A DNA stretch of 64,000 bases. Origin: Caldilineaceae bacterium (GTDB lineage: Bacteria; Chloroflexota; Anaerolineae; Caldilineales; Caldilineaceae). The position numbers were made by a program, and so were the translations under genes. Under the pieces are notes generated by a model that searched no databases, was not told the origin of the DNA, and saw only the letters and a program-made list of their open reading frames with translations. Within the stretch, counting starts at the first letter, position 1. Every line of letters begins with the position of its first letter. The stretch spans positions 1-64,000 of the forward strand of contig JAHBVH010000006.1 of assembly GCA_019637645.1 (NCBI GenBank). Direction: 5' to 3'. Below are positions 36,132 to 44,678 of the stretch, one piece after another.

Positions 36132-37091
36132 TTAGGTTGGCACATGCTCTGTCTCAGGCTGGATAAAGCGCATGTTGATATAGGTCAGCACAAAGATCAC
36201 CAGGAAAATCACTGTCCCAATCGCACACGCATAGCCGAAGCGACCATCCTGAAAGGCGGCTTGGTACATTAACAGGCCAGGCACCATGGAAGAGTAGCCG
36301 GGACCACCATTGGTCATGATCAGGATCAAGACAAAGGACTGCAAGGTGCCGATCACGCTCAGGATGAGCAAGAGCTTGACCTGCCCCATGATCAACCGAA
36401 GATCGATCAACCAAAAGCGCCGAAAGCCGGTTGCGCCATCGACCGACGCGGCATCCAACACTTCCCGCGAGATACTCTGCAGCCCGGCTAGGTAAATCAA
36501 GAAGTTGATCCCCGCCACCCAAGGAAAGCCCACCAAGAGCAAGCTCGTTAAGACGGTCCGGTGGCTGCCTAACCACTCATTCGCCAGAAAGCTCATCCCC
36601 AAATTATTGAACAGGACATTGGCTAGCCCGACAGAGGGGTTGAAGATAAATTGCCAGATCAAGTAGATCACCACTTCTGGCACAACCATGGGGATCACAA
36701 AGAGCACCCGATACCAATACTGCCAGCGTGGGCTTTTTAAATGAAAGACCAGCTCGGCGGCCAGCAAGGGCGTTGTCAATACGATCGCAATCCGCGCCAC
36801 CGTTAAAATGAGCATATTGCTAATGCTCGCGCGCATGACGCTGTCGGTAAAGATCCGTTCAAAATTACGCAACCCCACCCAACGCTCTGGGCTAAAGCCA
36901 TCCCATTGATAAAAGGATAGGCGCACCGCGGTTACGGCTGGATAGTACATAAAGACCAGCAAGAAGGCAATGGTCGGCAGCAAAAATAGATACAAGGACC
37001 ATTTCCGCTGTAGCGTATGCCAAAGGGTCCGCGGACGACGCGTCACGGGTTGGGTGCTGATCGGCGCTTGTTTGATCGCCTGTTGACTCAT
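36132..37091 (-). CDS. Carbohydrate ABC transporter permease, MalF type
   Basis: The 319-residue protein is the first permease of the CUT1 sugar importer. After a cytoplasmic N-terminus it has six helices, beginning with YLFLLPTIAFLLVFMYYPAV, and the EAA loop LDAASVDGATGFRRFWLIDL. It pairs with the MalG-type protein to form the sugar channel. The gene is separated from the upstream binding-protein gene by 196 bp that hold a dispersed palindromic element. That gap could lower permease expression relative to the binding protein. Confidence 0.92.
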   Translation of the reverse strand: MSQQAIKQAPISTQPVTRRPRTLWHTLQRKWSLYLFLLPTIAFLLVFMYYPAVTAVRLSFYQWDGFSPERWVGLRNFERIFTDSVMRASISNMLILTVARIAIVLTTPLLAAELVFHLKSPRWQYWYRVLFVIPMVVPEVVIYLIWQFIFNPSVGLANVLFNNLGMSFLANEWLGSHRTVLTSLLLVGFPWVAGINFLIYLAGLQSISREVLDAASVDGATGFRRFWLIDLRLIMGQVKLLLILSVIGTLQSFVLILIMTNGGPGYSSMVPGLLMYQAAFQDGRFGYACAIGTVIFLVIFVLTYINMRFIQPETEHVPT

Positions 37092-37124
37092 AATTCGTTC
37101 TTACCTATCAATTTTCACAGACAG

Positions 37125-37207
37125 AGGACTTGCGCACAAAGATTGGGGTGGCACCAGAGAGCTGACAGGTTTTGCGAACCTATCAGCTCTCACTTTGCGT
37201 AAGTCCT
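37125..37207. repeat. Composite palindromic element with outer and inner arms
   Basis: Outer ends AGGACTTGCGCA (37125-37136) and TGCGTAAGTCCT (37196-37207) are near-perfect inverted repeats. Inner arms AGAGCTGACAGGTT (37158-37171) and AACCTATCAGCTCT (37177-37190) pair with one G-T wobble around TTGCG. This copy best shows the full architecture of the family: terminal inverted ends about 80 bp apart plus a variable inner palindrome, similar to a miniature inverted-repeat element. Confidence 0.85.
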
Positions 37208-37287
37208 GAAACAAAAACTACTATGCCAGGGGCGCGCTATTCCCCTTAGTCGAGAAGAGCTACGCCCATTGACGGTGCCAGGACAAG

Positions 37288-38925
37288 CTATTCACGGCTG
37301 GGTGGGTTTTCCCAATCCCAGCCGTTCTGGTCTGCCAGATCTTCAACGGTGGTGAGCATCAGCTCTTTGACTTTCGTCATATACTCTTCCATGTTGGTCT
37401 GATCACCCAAGAACTCTTGCAGGAAGCGCTGATTGGCTTGCCCTTCCTCAATCGTTAGTTCCATCAACCCCATGGTCTCCGTATTGGACATCGCCTGAAT
37501 CAATTCGCTCATAGAGGGCAACGGCGTGGTGCCGACAATGGTGGGGATAAAGGAGCCCAGGTCATTCACCATTGGCCCAGCATTCTGCGGCGCCGTGAGG
37601 AATTTCAGAAAATCCACAGCAGCTTCAAATTTTTCGGGCGTCATGGTGGCATTAGCTTGGGCCGTGGGAATGCTATATTGGAAGGCCGCAGACGGGCCAC
37701 CGATCATCGGGGCAGGCACACCAGCATAGAACTCGGTGGCAGCTTCATCAAAGGTGGGCAGCGCAAAGGTCGCCCATTCGAAGTCCACTTCCTCGTTATT
37801 TTGCGTTTGGGGAACAGCCCAGCTCCCATTCCAATACATAGCAACATCACCATTGACAAAGAGGCGGAAAGCATCTTCCATACTCATGCTCAACGCACCC
37901 GGCGCCCAGTAGGCCGACCACTCTTTGAGAATGCGGAAGGTCTCTTGGTAGCGGGGGTCCATAGGATCCCAAGTGCCAGTCGCATAGTTACGCGCTGTGG
38001 CATAGGGGCTCAGGCGGAATTGGTTGCCATCGACGTTGAGGGCCTCAAATTGATCACCATAGAATTGGGTCGCGCCCACGCGATGCCACCAACTCCAGAT
38101 AAAGGCATTGGGACCCATGGGGAAGGCAAAGGCACCGATACCAGCCTCTTGTAGCGCTTGTTGGGCCGCTAGAAATTCAGACCAGGTCTGGGGTGGGCTA
38201 TCAGGATCTAGACCGGCTTGGGCGAAGAGATCTTTGTTATAGAAGAAGGCCGTACCGACATAGTCACCATTGACCTGATACCAGTTGTTGTCCGAAGCCT
38301 GTACAAACTCCATGACAAAGCCAGCAAAGGCATCGAACCAGCGGTCATGGCCGGGATCGCCAGCCACAACGTAGGGATTGCTTTCTTCAAACTTTTCGGT
38401 CAGCGACTCAAACATCCCGCGCGGCAGTTGCTCGTTCACCTGACCAGCTTGTAACCAAACAATGTCGGGCAGTTGTTGACCAGCAGCCTGTGTACGCACC
38501 CAGGTGATATAGTCATTGCCTGGTGCCAGGGGTGGAATCAAGGTAATGTTGATGTTGGGGTGCAGCTTCTCATATTCTTCGACAATACGGTTGAGATAGC
38601 GAGGGGGATTGGGCGTGTTTGCCGTCGGCTCAATCGGTGTATAGGCTTGGGCATAGACCGTAATCTCGCCTTCATAGGCTAGAGCCGGTACGTCGGTATA
38701 CTCAATGCCTTCGGCCTCAGGTGCTAGCGGCGGCACCTCAGCCGAGAGTTCTGGTTCTTCTTCTTCGGTAGCCGCGGGTTCTGCGCTCTCTTCCGTCGTC
38801 GCCTCGCTAGTGGCAGCAGGGGCAGCGGGCGGCTGTGGGCCAGCACAAGCAGCCAATAATAAAAAGACCATACAGACCAGAAGCCATGCGGCCACTGGGC
38901 GTCGTTTCATGAAAGGTTGGTTCAT
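37288..38925 (-). CDS. Sugar ABC transporter substrate-binding lipoprotein (family 1)
   Basis: The 545-residue extracellular solute-binding protein carries a lipoprotein signal with lipobox LLAAC (Cys27), followed by an acidic Ala/Glu/Thr-rich linker to about residue 65. The mature domain is a CUT1-type family 1 binding protein: LHPNINITLIPPLAPGNDYI near the N-lobe and NGDVAMYWNGSWAV in the hinge region are characteristic. It captures a sugar or oligosaccharide at the outer membrane face and delivers it to the MalF/MalG-type permeases downstream. The ATG at 38925 is preceded by a strong AGGAGGAAC. The long upstream region with tandem repeats is probably its control region. Confidence 0.9.
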   Translation of the reverse strand: MNQPFMKRRPVAAWLLVCMVFLLLAACAGPQPPAAPAATSEATTEESAEPAATEEEEPELSAEVPPLAPEAEGIEYTDVPALAYEGEITVYAQAYTPIEPTANTPNPPRYLNRIVEEYEKLHPNINITLIPPLAPGNDYITWVRTQAAGQQLPDIVWLQAGQVNEQLPRGMFESLTEKFEESNPYVVAGDPGHDRWFDAFAGFVMEFVQASDNNWYQVNGDYVGTAFFYNKDLFAQAGLDPDSPPQTWSEFLAAQQALQEAGIGAFAFPMGPNAFIWSWWHRVGATQFYGDQFEALNVDGNQFRLSPYATARNYATGTWDPMDPRYQETFRILKEWSAYWAPGALSMSMEDAFRLFVNGDVAMYWNGSWAVPQTQNNEEVDFEWATFALPTFDEAATEFYAGVPAPMIGGPSAAFQYSIPTAQANATMTPEKFEAAVDFLKFLTAPQNAGPMVNDLGSFIPTIVGTTPLPSMSELIQAMSNTETMGLMELTIEEGQANQRFLQEFLGDQTNMEEYMTKVKELMLTTVEDLADQNGWDWENPPSRE

Positions 38926-38946
38926 GAAAAAAGTTCCTCCTCTTTA

Positions 38947-38990
38947 GTTAGCTCAAGTTTGGTTAGCTCAAGTTTGGTTAGCTCAAGTTG
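38947..38990. repeat. 15-bp tandem repeat in the leader of the sugar-binding-protein gene
   Basis: GTTAGCTCAAGTTTG repeats head to tail at 38947-38961 and 38962-38976, with a 14-nt third copy at 38977-38990. It lies 21 bp upstream of the minus-strand start codon and so within the 5' leader of the sugar importer message, just before its Shine-Dalgarno sequence. Confidence 0.9.
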
Positions 38991-39076
38991 CGACCTGCCA
39001 TTTTGGCGTGGAGAATGTCGTACCCATGGGTTGGCCTTCTCCTACGATGGGACACAACTGAAGTTTGGATATCCAT

Positions 39077-39172
39077 CATGACTATTATCTGGCATGACTA
39101 TTATCTGGCATGACTATTATCTGGCATGACAATTATCTGGCATGACTATTATCTGGCATGACAATTATCTGA
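39077..39172. repeat. Six 16-bp direct repeats upstream of the sugar importer operon
   Basis: Six contiguous units of CATGACTATTATCTGG occupy 39077-39172; the fourth and sixth read CATGACAATTATCTG(G/A). Read on the minus strand each unit contains GATAAT, one base from a -10 box, and GTCATG. The array sits about 150 bp upstream of the minus-strand binding-protein gene, where the promoter or operators of that operon should be. There are no spacers, so it is not a CRISPR array. Confidence 0.92.
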
Positions 39173-39332
39173 GTAGTCAGTTTTTTGGGTAAACGGTGCA
39201 TAATGGCTAGCTCGCTTAGGATTTCCCCAAAATCCGTTTGTAGACCGATTCAACTACAGATGGATCAGGCTAGCGAAGGACGAGCTTTGGGATGAGCAAT
39301 AGGGGATTAGAACATGGTTTGGATTAGTACGC

Positions 39333-39599
39333 GTGATTGTTGGTGTACGTCTCTATCCTTATCTAGCCGATGTACTGCCATGTGAGCATAGGGGCAAAGT
39401 TGCCGACAAGCCACCCTATTACCACGGTGGACCAGTGTCCCTAAAGACAGACCAGGAAGTAGCAAACCTTGGGGCTACTGCGGTGAGGCTTTTACAACAG
39501 ACAAGGGTACCAAAGCCCTTGCGGGTTAAGGTACACTGGCTCAATGATGTTGGACTGATCGACGGAATTTGTGAATCAATTGTGACTATCAGCGATTGA
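39333..39599 (+). CDS. Possible small protein of unknown function
   Basis: An 88-residue open frame starts at GTG 39333 and ends TIVTISD before TGA. The composition (PYLADVLPCEHRGKVADKPP, LLQQTRVPKPLRVKVHWLND) looks more protein-like than a random frame, but no Shine-Dalgarno sequence or family is recognised. It lies in the 1.2-kb gene-poor region between the sugar importer and clpP and might be the remnant of a decayed gene. Confidence 0.25.
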   Translation: MIVGVRLYPYLADVLPCEHRGKVADKPPYYHGGPVSLKTDQEVANLGATAVRLLQQTRVPKPLRVKVHWLNDVGLIDGICESIVTISD

Positions 39600-39930
39600 G
39601 ACACTTCGTGTTGAGAGAAAGCTAAATGATTTGCTGCTGGAGCAAGCAGGCGTCCGAACAAGACACACAATAGCTATCGCTTTTGAGCGCAGCCTATTGT
39701 CAAAGCACAGATTTTCAACAAACACGAGTAGTCCCTTATAAACTGCCCGACAAATGGCTAACTAGCAGTGATAGCGCTTACAGTTCTCCAGCGAATCGAT
39801 AAAACCTATAAAAGTAAACCCTATAAAAGTCGCTCAAGAGGTTACTACAATGTTCACAAAATTTTTTGATGTTTGGGGTGCGCGCCGCCCTAATGAAGAT
39901 TAACCATTAAACTCGGTAATCCAGCGCCTG
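39600..39930. other. Non-coding stretch upstream of the structured RNA candidate
   Basis: No gene is supported here. Two close copies of CCTATAAAAGT lie near 39810-39835, in AT-rich DNA. The region may hold promoter elements for whatever is expressed from 39931 onward. Confidence 0.4.
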
Positions 39931-40037
39931 CTCGGTCAAACTGCGCGAAAGCGCACGAGTAAGGTCTACCGCTTTCATTGCTTACCCTTCATCAGCGGGC
40001 GTTGTCCCCTAGCCTGGCGCTTCAGCGCCGGGCGGCT
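39931..40037 (+). ncRNA. Structured RNA candidate (HEARO/omega-RNA-like?)
   Basis: Several pairings nest in about 107 nt. A stem CTCG (39931-39934) with CGAG (39956-39959) encloses a bulge and the hairpin TGCGC-GAAA-GCGCA (39942-39955), capped by a GNRA tetraloop. GTAAG (39959-39963) with CTTAC (39981-39985) and CCGC (39969-39972) with GCGG (39995-39998) interleave as an H-type pseudoknot. The terminal hairpin GGCGC-TTCA-GCGCC (40016-40029) is extended by AGCC/GGCT (40011-40014, 40034-40037). This density fits a compact functional RNA. Architecture and the lack of a nearby ORF remind me of solo HEARO (IscB-associated omega RNA) copies or an IS200/IS605 right end, but I cannot confirm a family. 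Strand is assigned by that resemblance. Confidence 0.4.
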
Positions 40038-40072
40038 TACCAAATTTATAAAAAAGGAAGCAATCCCACCTC

Positions 40073-40098
40073 AATATATAACCATTAAGCTATATATT
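40073..40098. promoter_or_regulatory. AT-rich inverted repeat upstream of clpP-like gene
   Basis: AATATATA (40073-40080) and TATATATT (40091-40098) are perfect 8-bp arms separated by 10 bp, about 70 bp upstream of the peptidase ATG. The stretch is the most AT-rich in the neighbourhood and is a plausible promoter with an operator-like palindrome. Confidence 0.4.
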
Positions 40099-40168
40099 CA
40101 TTTCAATATGCACCACTTCTCCGGTGCAGTTCGAGCAAAATAGCTACCCAGGTGGAGGATTTTTACAT

Positions 40169-40867
40169 ATGCTCATCTCTCAATTACCACAGAGCGTCAT
40201 TCCAATTGTCACGGAGAACACCAGCCGCGGTGAACGCTCGTATGACATCTACTCGTTGCTCCTGAACAATCGCATTCTCTTTGTTGGCTCACCAATCGAT
40301 ACAAATTTTGCCAATTTGATCATTGCCCAGCTGCTCTATCTAGATGGCGAGGATAGCAAACAGCCGATCCAGATGTATGTCAGCAGCCCTGGTGGCGAGG
40401 TCTATGCGGGGTTGGGGATTTATGACACCATGCAGCAGATCAAAGCACCGATTAGTACGATTGCCGTCGGCTCTACCCATAGCTTTGGGACGATCTTGCT
40501 GGCCGGTGGGCGCGCAGGACGGCGCTATGCCCTCGCCAATGCGGCTATTCATATGCACCAGCCGTTGATCAGTGGCGGGGGGCTCAGTGGGCAAGTCACC
40601 GATATTCATATCCATGCCCAACAGTTGGTACGCGTCCGCCAGCGGATCGAACGGATCATGGCGCACCACACCGGCAAGGCGCGCGAACAGATCGAACGCG
40701 ATATGGAGCGCGATTTCTATCTAGACGCGCAGGAAGCCAAGGCGTATGGGTTGGTAGATGCCGTATTAGAAAATCCCATGGTGCCACCGCTTGCCCAGCT
40801 AACCCAACCGAGCGAATCCAATGGTCTGCACCTACCAGGGGTCGCACAGGCCATTCCGGTCAATTAG
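40169..40867 (+). CDS. clpP: ClpP-like serine peptidase
   Basis: The 232-residue protein starts at ATG 40169 behind AGGTGGAGGA. It has the ClpP fold signatures MYVSSPGGEVYAGLGIYDTM and the catalytic triad Ser105 (GSTHSFGTILLAGG), His130 (AIHMHQPL) and Asp182 (ERDFYLDA). Spacing is 25 and 52 residues, against 25 and 49 in E. coli ClpP, because of a Gly-rich insertion after the histidine. The serine is flanked by His and Phe rather than the usual Ala and Met. No propeptide is evident, the C-terminus is about 20 residues longer than usual, and no Clp ATPase gene is adjacent. It is probably one of several ClpP paralogues and may need a distant partner. Confidence 0.88.
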   Translation: MLISQLPQSVIPIVTENTSRGERSYDIYSLLLNNRILFVGSPIDTNFANLIIAQLLYLDGEDSKQPIQMYVSSPGGEVYAGLGIYDTMQQIKAPISTIAVGSTHSFGTILLAGGRAGRRYALANAAIHMHQPLISGGGLSGQVTDIHIHAQQLVRVRQRIERIMAHHTGKAREQIERDMERDFYLDAQEAKAYGLVDAVLENPMVPPLAQLTQPSESNGLHLPGVAQAIPVN

Positions 40868-40874
40868 GCAGAAA

Positions 40875-40982
40875 GGGACGTGATTCGTGGGACGTGATTC
40901 GTGGGACGTGATTCGTGGGACGTGATTCGTGGGACGTGATTCGTGGGATGTGACTACTTACGCAGCACGTCTCACGAATCAC
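40875..40982. repeat. Five 14-bp tandem repeats plus an inverted copy
   Basis: GGGACGTGATTCGT repeats five times (40875-40888, 40889-40902, 40903-40916, 40917-40930, 40931-40944), followed by a partial unit. An inverted copy, ACGTCTCACGAATCAC at 40967-40982, is complementary to any unit with one mismatch, so alternative hairpins can form. It lies between the convergent clpP-like and ABC exporter genes and is positioned to act as a slipping terminator. Confidence 0.92.
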
Positions 40983-40985
40983 ACT

Positions 40986-42818
40986 TTAGATCGCTTGCCC
41001 TTTGAATTGGCTCATATAGAGGTGATGGTAGAAGCCGTGGTGGGCCAAGAGTTCGTCATGGGTGCCTTTTTCGACAATTTCGCCGTGGTTGATCACCAGC
41101 ACCTGATCAGCGTCACGAATGGTGCTCAGACGGTGGGCGATGACAAAGCTGGTGCGCCCTTCCATGAGCCGCAGGAGCGATTGTTGGATGCGTGCTTCCG
41201 TCCGCGTATCGACGCTGCTGGTCGCTTCGTCCAGAATCAAGATGCGTGGATTGGCGAGAATGGCACGGGCAATCGCCAATAGCTGTCGTTGCCCCTGGCT
41301 CAGGTTGCTCGCCCGCTCGGAAAGTTGGGTCTGGTAGCCCTGGGGCAGTTGGCGGATAAAGTGGTCGGCATCGGCCAGGACCGCGGCCTGCATACACTCT
41401 TCATCGGTGGCGTCCAAGCGGCCAAAGCGAATATTCTCTAACACACTGTCGGCAAAGAGAAAAGTGTCTTGCAAGACCAACCCCAGTTGGCGACGCAGAT
41501 CGGCTTTCTTGATCTGACGAATATCGACCCCATCAATGCAGATCGCGCCGCCATTAATTTCGTAAAAACGGGTCAACAGATTAATGATCGTCGTCTTGCC
41601 TGCCCCGGTCGGGCCGACCAAGGCAATGGTGTCGCCCGCTTTGGCCTCTAGGGTCATCTCTTTGATGATCGGCGTGCCGGGGTCGTAGGCAAACTGGACA
41701 TGCTCAAACTGGACTTGCCCGCGGAGCGCAGGCATGGCTACGGCATCCGCGCTATCCACTTCCTCGGGCGTGTCGATGATCTCGAAAACGCGCTCGGCAC
41801 CCGCCAACGCCCCCTGAATCGAATTGTACATATTCGCCAGCATCCGCAGCGGTTGGATGAAGTTCTGCCCATAGATGATAAAGGTGGTGATGACACCTAC
41901 GCTCACCAAGCCCCGCAACGCCAGCCACCCGCCCAACGACGCCAAGACAATCACAAAGAAGTTGCCCAGGACACCGGTCAGTGGCATCAGGAGCAGCGCA
42001 TAGCTGTTGGCATAAACCCCCGCGCGATAGACTTCCTCATTATGCTCCCGAAAGGTAGCCACCACTGCATCATTGCGCCGAAAGGCTTTAACCACCTTCT
42101 GACCGCTAATCGCTTCTTCCATCACGCCGTTCATCTCACCCAATTGCTTTTGTAGATCGCGAAAACCACGGCGAGTGTATTTGGCGACAAACTGGGTAAA
42201 CCAGAACATGATCGGCACGACCAAGACGGACGCCAACGCAAGCCAGAGATCCAGGGCAAACATGGCCACCAAAATGCCAATCAAGGAGAGGACACCCGCT
42301 AGCAGCGTGGTCACATTCTGAGAAACGGCTTGGTTAATGGCATCAATATCGTTGGTCAAGCGGCTCATCAATTGCCCGGCAGGGTTGCGATCAAAGAAAC
42401 TCATGGGCAGCATCTGCAAGTGATCAAAGAGATCCTGGCGCAGCTGCTTAAGCGCCTTCTGCGAAATCGCCGCCATCCACCAACCAGCCACGGCCTGGAA
42501 GAAATTATTAAATAGATAGGTCGCCAACATCAAGAGCGCAATCCCAGCGAGGCCATCTACCCGTTTTGGCACAATATATTGGTCAATCGCCACCCCAAGC
42601 AGATAGGGTCCCAATAGCCCCAACAGGGTATAGAAAATCACACAAATAAAGACCCCGATCAGGGTCATCCGAAATTGGCTCAGGTAGGGCAATAGTCGCA
42701 CCAAGGCATGCCGCGCATCGCGCGCTTTCTCGATCCGCCCAAAGCCCATGGGTGTTCTAGCCGGGGCAGTGGGCCGATCCTCGCCCCCGCGTGGTCGTTG
42801 ATTCATTGACTGCGTCAT
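40986..42818 (-). CDS. Heterodimeric ABC exporter subunit (consensus ATPase, BmrD-like)
   Basis: The 610-residue half-transporter has six membrane helices (about residues 45-340) and a C-terminal ATPase. Walker A is GPTGAGKTT, the signature is variant LSQGQRQ, and Walker B LILDEATSSVD keeps the catalytic Glu. It overlaps the upstream subunit gene by 4 bp. The complementary variant residues in the two subunits indicate an asymmetric heterodimer of the TM287/288, BmrCD or LmrCD type, exporting lipids or amphipathic drugs. Substrate cannot be told. A His-switch H is present in FVIAHRLST. Confidence 0.9.
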   Translation of the reverse strand: MTQSMNQRPRGGEDRPTAPARTPMGFGRIEKARDARHALVRLLPYLSQFRMTLIGVFICVIFYTLLGLLGPYLLGVAIDQYIVPKRVDGLAGIALLMLATYLFNNFFQAVAGWWMAAISQKALKQLRQDLFDHLQMLPMSFFDRNPAGQLMSRLTNDIDAINQAVSQNVTTLLAGVLSLIGILVAMFALDLWLALASVLVVPIMFWFTQFVAKYTRRGFRDLQKQLGEMNGVMEEAISGQKVVKAFRRNDAVVATFREHNEEVYRAGVYANSYALLLMPLTGVLGNFFVIVLASLGGWLALRGLVSVGVITTFIIYGQNFIQPLRMLANMYNSIQGALAGAERVFEIIDTPEEVDSADAVAMPALRGQVQFEHVQFAYDPGTPIIKEMTLEAKAGDTIALVGPTGAGKTTIINLLTRFYEINGGAICIDGVDIRQIKKADLRRQLGLVLQDTFLFADSVLENIRFGRLDATDEECMQAAVLADADHFIRQLPQGYQTQLSERASNLSQGQRQLLAIARAILANPRILILDEATSSVDTRTEARIQQSLLRLMEGRTSFVIAHRLSTIRDADQVLVINHGEIVEKGTHDELLAHHGFYHHLYMSQFKGQAI

Positions 42819-44626
42819 ACGCGTTCCTTCGCTTGTTTCCCATTAGTGGTCACTGCCGTGGCGATACCGGTGGCGGCTTTGATGGCGCCCTCGCCCAACT
42901 GTGAGGCATAGATCTCTTGATAAACCGGGCTGGATTGGATCAACGCTTGGTGGGTCCCTTCCGCCACAATCTGCCCCTTATCCAACACAATGATCTTGTC
43001 GGCATTAAGCACCGTGCTAATGCGCTGCGCTACCACCAGCGTGGTCTGCTGCCCCATGCGCTGGGCCAACGCCTCCTGAATCTTGGTTTCCGTTTCCACG
43101 TCAACCGCGCTGGTACTGTCATCCAGAATCAAGATCCGGGGCTGCGTCAACAAGGCCCGCGCAATGGCAATCCGCTGCTTTTGGCCGCCGGATAGGTTTA
43201 CGCCCCGCTCTTCAATATGGGTGTCATAGCCATTGGGTAGCTCAACAATAAAAGGATGGGCCTGGGCGGCTTGGGCCGCGGCCACCACCGCCTCATGGCT
43301 AGCCTCTGGTGCGCCATAGCGAATATTGTCGCGCACCGTGCCCGAGAAGAGGATCGTCTCTTGGGGCACAATGCTGATTTGGGCCAGTAATGAATCCTGT
43401 TGGAGCTGCCGAATATCGACCCCATCAAGCAAGATGCGGCCACCGGTTACATCATAAAAGCGGGGCACGAGGTTGACCAAGGTTGACTTACCCGCACCGG
43501 TCGCGCCCAGAATAGCCACCGTCTGGCCGGGCTCGGCCACGAGGTCGATCCCTTTGAGGACGGGCTCATCGCTGTAGCCACTGTAGTGAAAGTCAACCGC
43601 GTCAAAGACGATACGCCCACCAGCCGCCTTAGCCGCTGGCGGCAGGATCACCGCGTCGGGCCGTTCTTGGATTTCTGGCACAACATCCAATACCTCGTTA
43701 ATGCGCTTGGCCGAAGCAATGCCGCTAGCCCAGGTGCTGGAGAGCCAAGTCATCATGGTCAGTGGGATCATGGTGGTCAGCAGATAATTAATGAAGGCCA
43801 CAATTTGCCCCACCGAGAGATCACCATTCACCGTAGTCAGGCCGCCCACCCAGATCACGATCACCATGCCCACATTGATACAGACCGTGAGCACCGGCGA
43901 CATGGTCGCCATAAACTTCATGACACTGATCGAAGTATCGGTAAAGGCATCGCTGGCGACGGCAAAGCGTGCGCCTTCAAAATCATTGCGCACAAAGGCT
44001 TTCACCAACCGTGCGCCAGCAATATTCTCTTGGAGCACGGTGTTGAGATTGTCCAATTTTTGCTGAACCAAGAGAAAGAGCGGCTCGGTACGGCGAATAA
44101 AAAAGACCAGGATAATCGTCGTCACCAGCAACAGCGGCACCATGGTCAACGCTAGGGTGTGGCTCGTGCTGAACATGAGGATCAAGCTGCCGATCATCAT
44201 GAGCGGAGCGCGGGTGCCAATGCGCAGCGAGATCTGGATCAGCCGCTGAAACGCGCCCGTGTCACTGCTCAAGCGCACCATCAACTGCCCCGTACGCATG
44301 CGATCCAAGTCACCATAGGAGAGGCTCTGGATCTTGAGGAAGAGGGCGTCACGCAGGTCACGCGCCACGCTTTCGCCCACTTGCACCGAGGTATTGTTAT
44401 TCCCAATCGCCACCAGGGTGCTGAAAAGCGAGATGCCCAGCATGATCAGGCCCGTTTGGATCACCACTTGCGGATTGTTCTGGGTAATCCCTTGGTCGAT
44501 GATCCGCTGGATCAAGCGCGGAATGGCTAGATCCAGAAAGGCCAGGGTGACCAGTAGGATCACCGCGACCAGCGAACGCCGCCAATAGGGCTTCACAAAG
44601 GAGAGGAGTTTGAAAACGTCGTTCAT
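42815..44626 (-). CDS. Heterodimeric ABC exporter subunit (degenerate ATPase, BmrC-like)
   Basis: The 603-residue half-transporter starts the two-gene exporter operon. It has an N-terminal six-helix domain and an ATPase with Walker A GATGAGKST, canonical signature LSGGQKQR, but Walker B ILILDDSTSAVD, where Asp replaces the catalytic Glu. The switch region reads LVVAQRIST, with Gln in place of the usual His. Both changes mark the degenerate ATP site of heterodimeric exporters, so this subunit's own ATP site is inactive while its LSGGQ serves the partner's active site. The start at 44626 lacks an obvious Shine-Dalgarno sequence. Confidence 0.9.
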   Translation of the reverse strand: MNDVFKLLSFVKPYWRRSLVAVILLVTLAFLDLAIPRLIQRIIDQGITQNNPQVVIQTGLIMLGISLFSTLVAIGNNNTSVQVGESVARDLRDALFLKIQSLSYGDLDRMRTGQLMVRLSSDTGAFQRLIQISLRIGTRAPLMMIGSLILMFSTSHTLALTMVPLLLVTTIILVFFIRRTEPLFLLVQQKLDNLNTVLQENIAGARLVKAFVRNDFEGARFAVASDAFTDTSISVMKFMATMSPVLTVCINVGMVIVIWVGGLTTVNGDLSVGQIVAFINYLLTTMIPLTMMTWLSSTWASGIASAKRINEVLDVVPEIQERPDAVILPPAAKAAGGRIVFDAVDFHYSGYSDEPVLKGIDLVAEPGQTVAILGATGAGKSTLVNLVPRFYDVTGGRILLDGVDIRQLQQDSLLAQISIVPQETILFSGTVRDNIRYGAPEASHEAVVAAAQAAQAHPFIVELPNGYDTHIEERGVNLSGGQKQRIAIARALLTQPRILILDDSTSAVDVETETKIQEALAQRMGQQTTLVVAQRISTVLNADKIIVLDKGQIVAEGTHQALIQSSPVYQEIYASQLGEGAIKAATGIATAVTTNGKQAKERV

Positions 44627-44678
44627 GAGATTATTCGCTTACTATAGGCTATCAACTGAGGTAGATGTGAATGACTAC

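Noticed and set aside
39077..39172. CRISPR array
   Set aside because: The 16-bp units are contiguous with no spacers and no cas genes are present.
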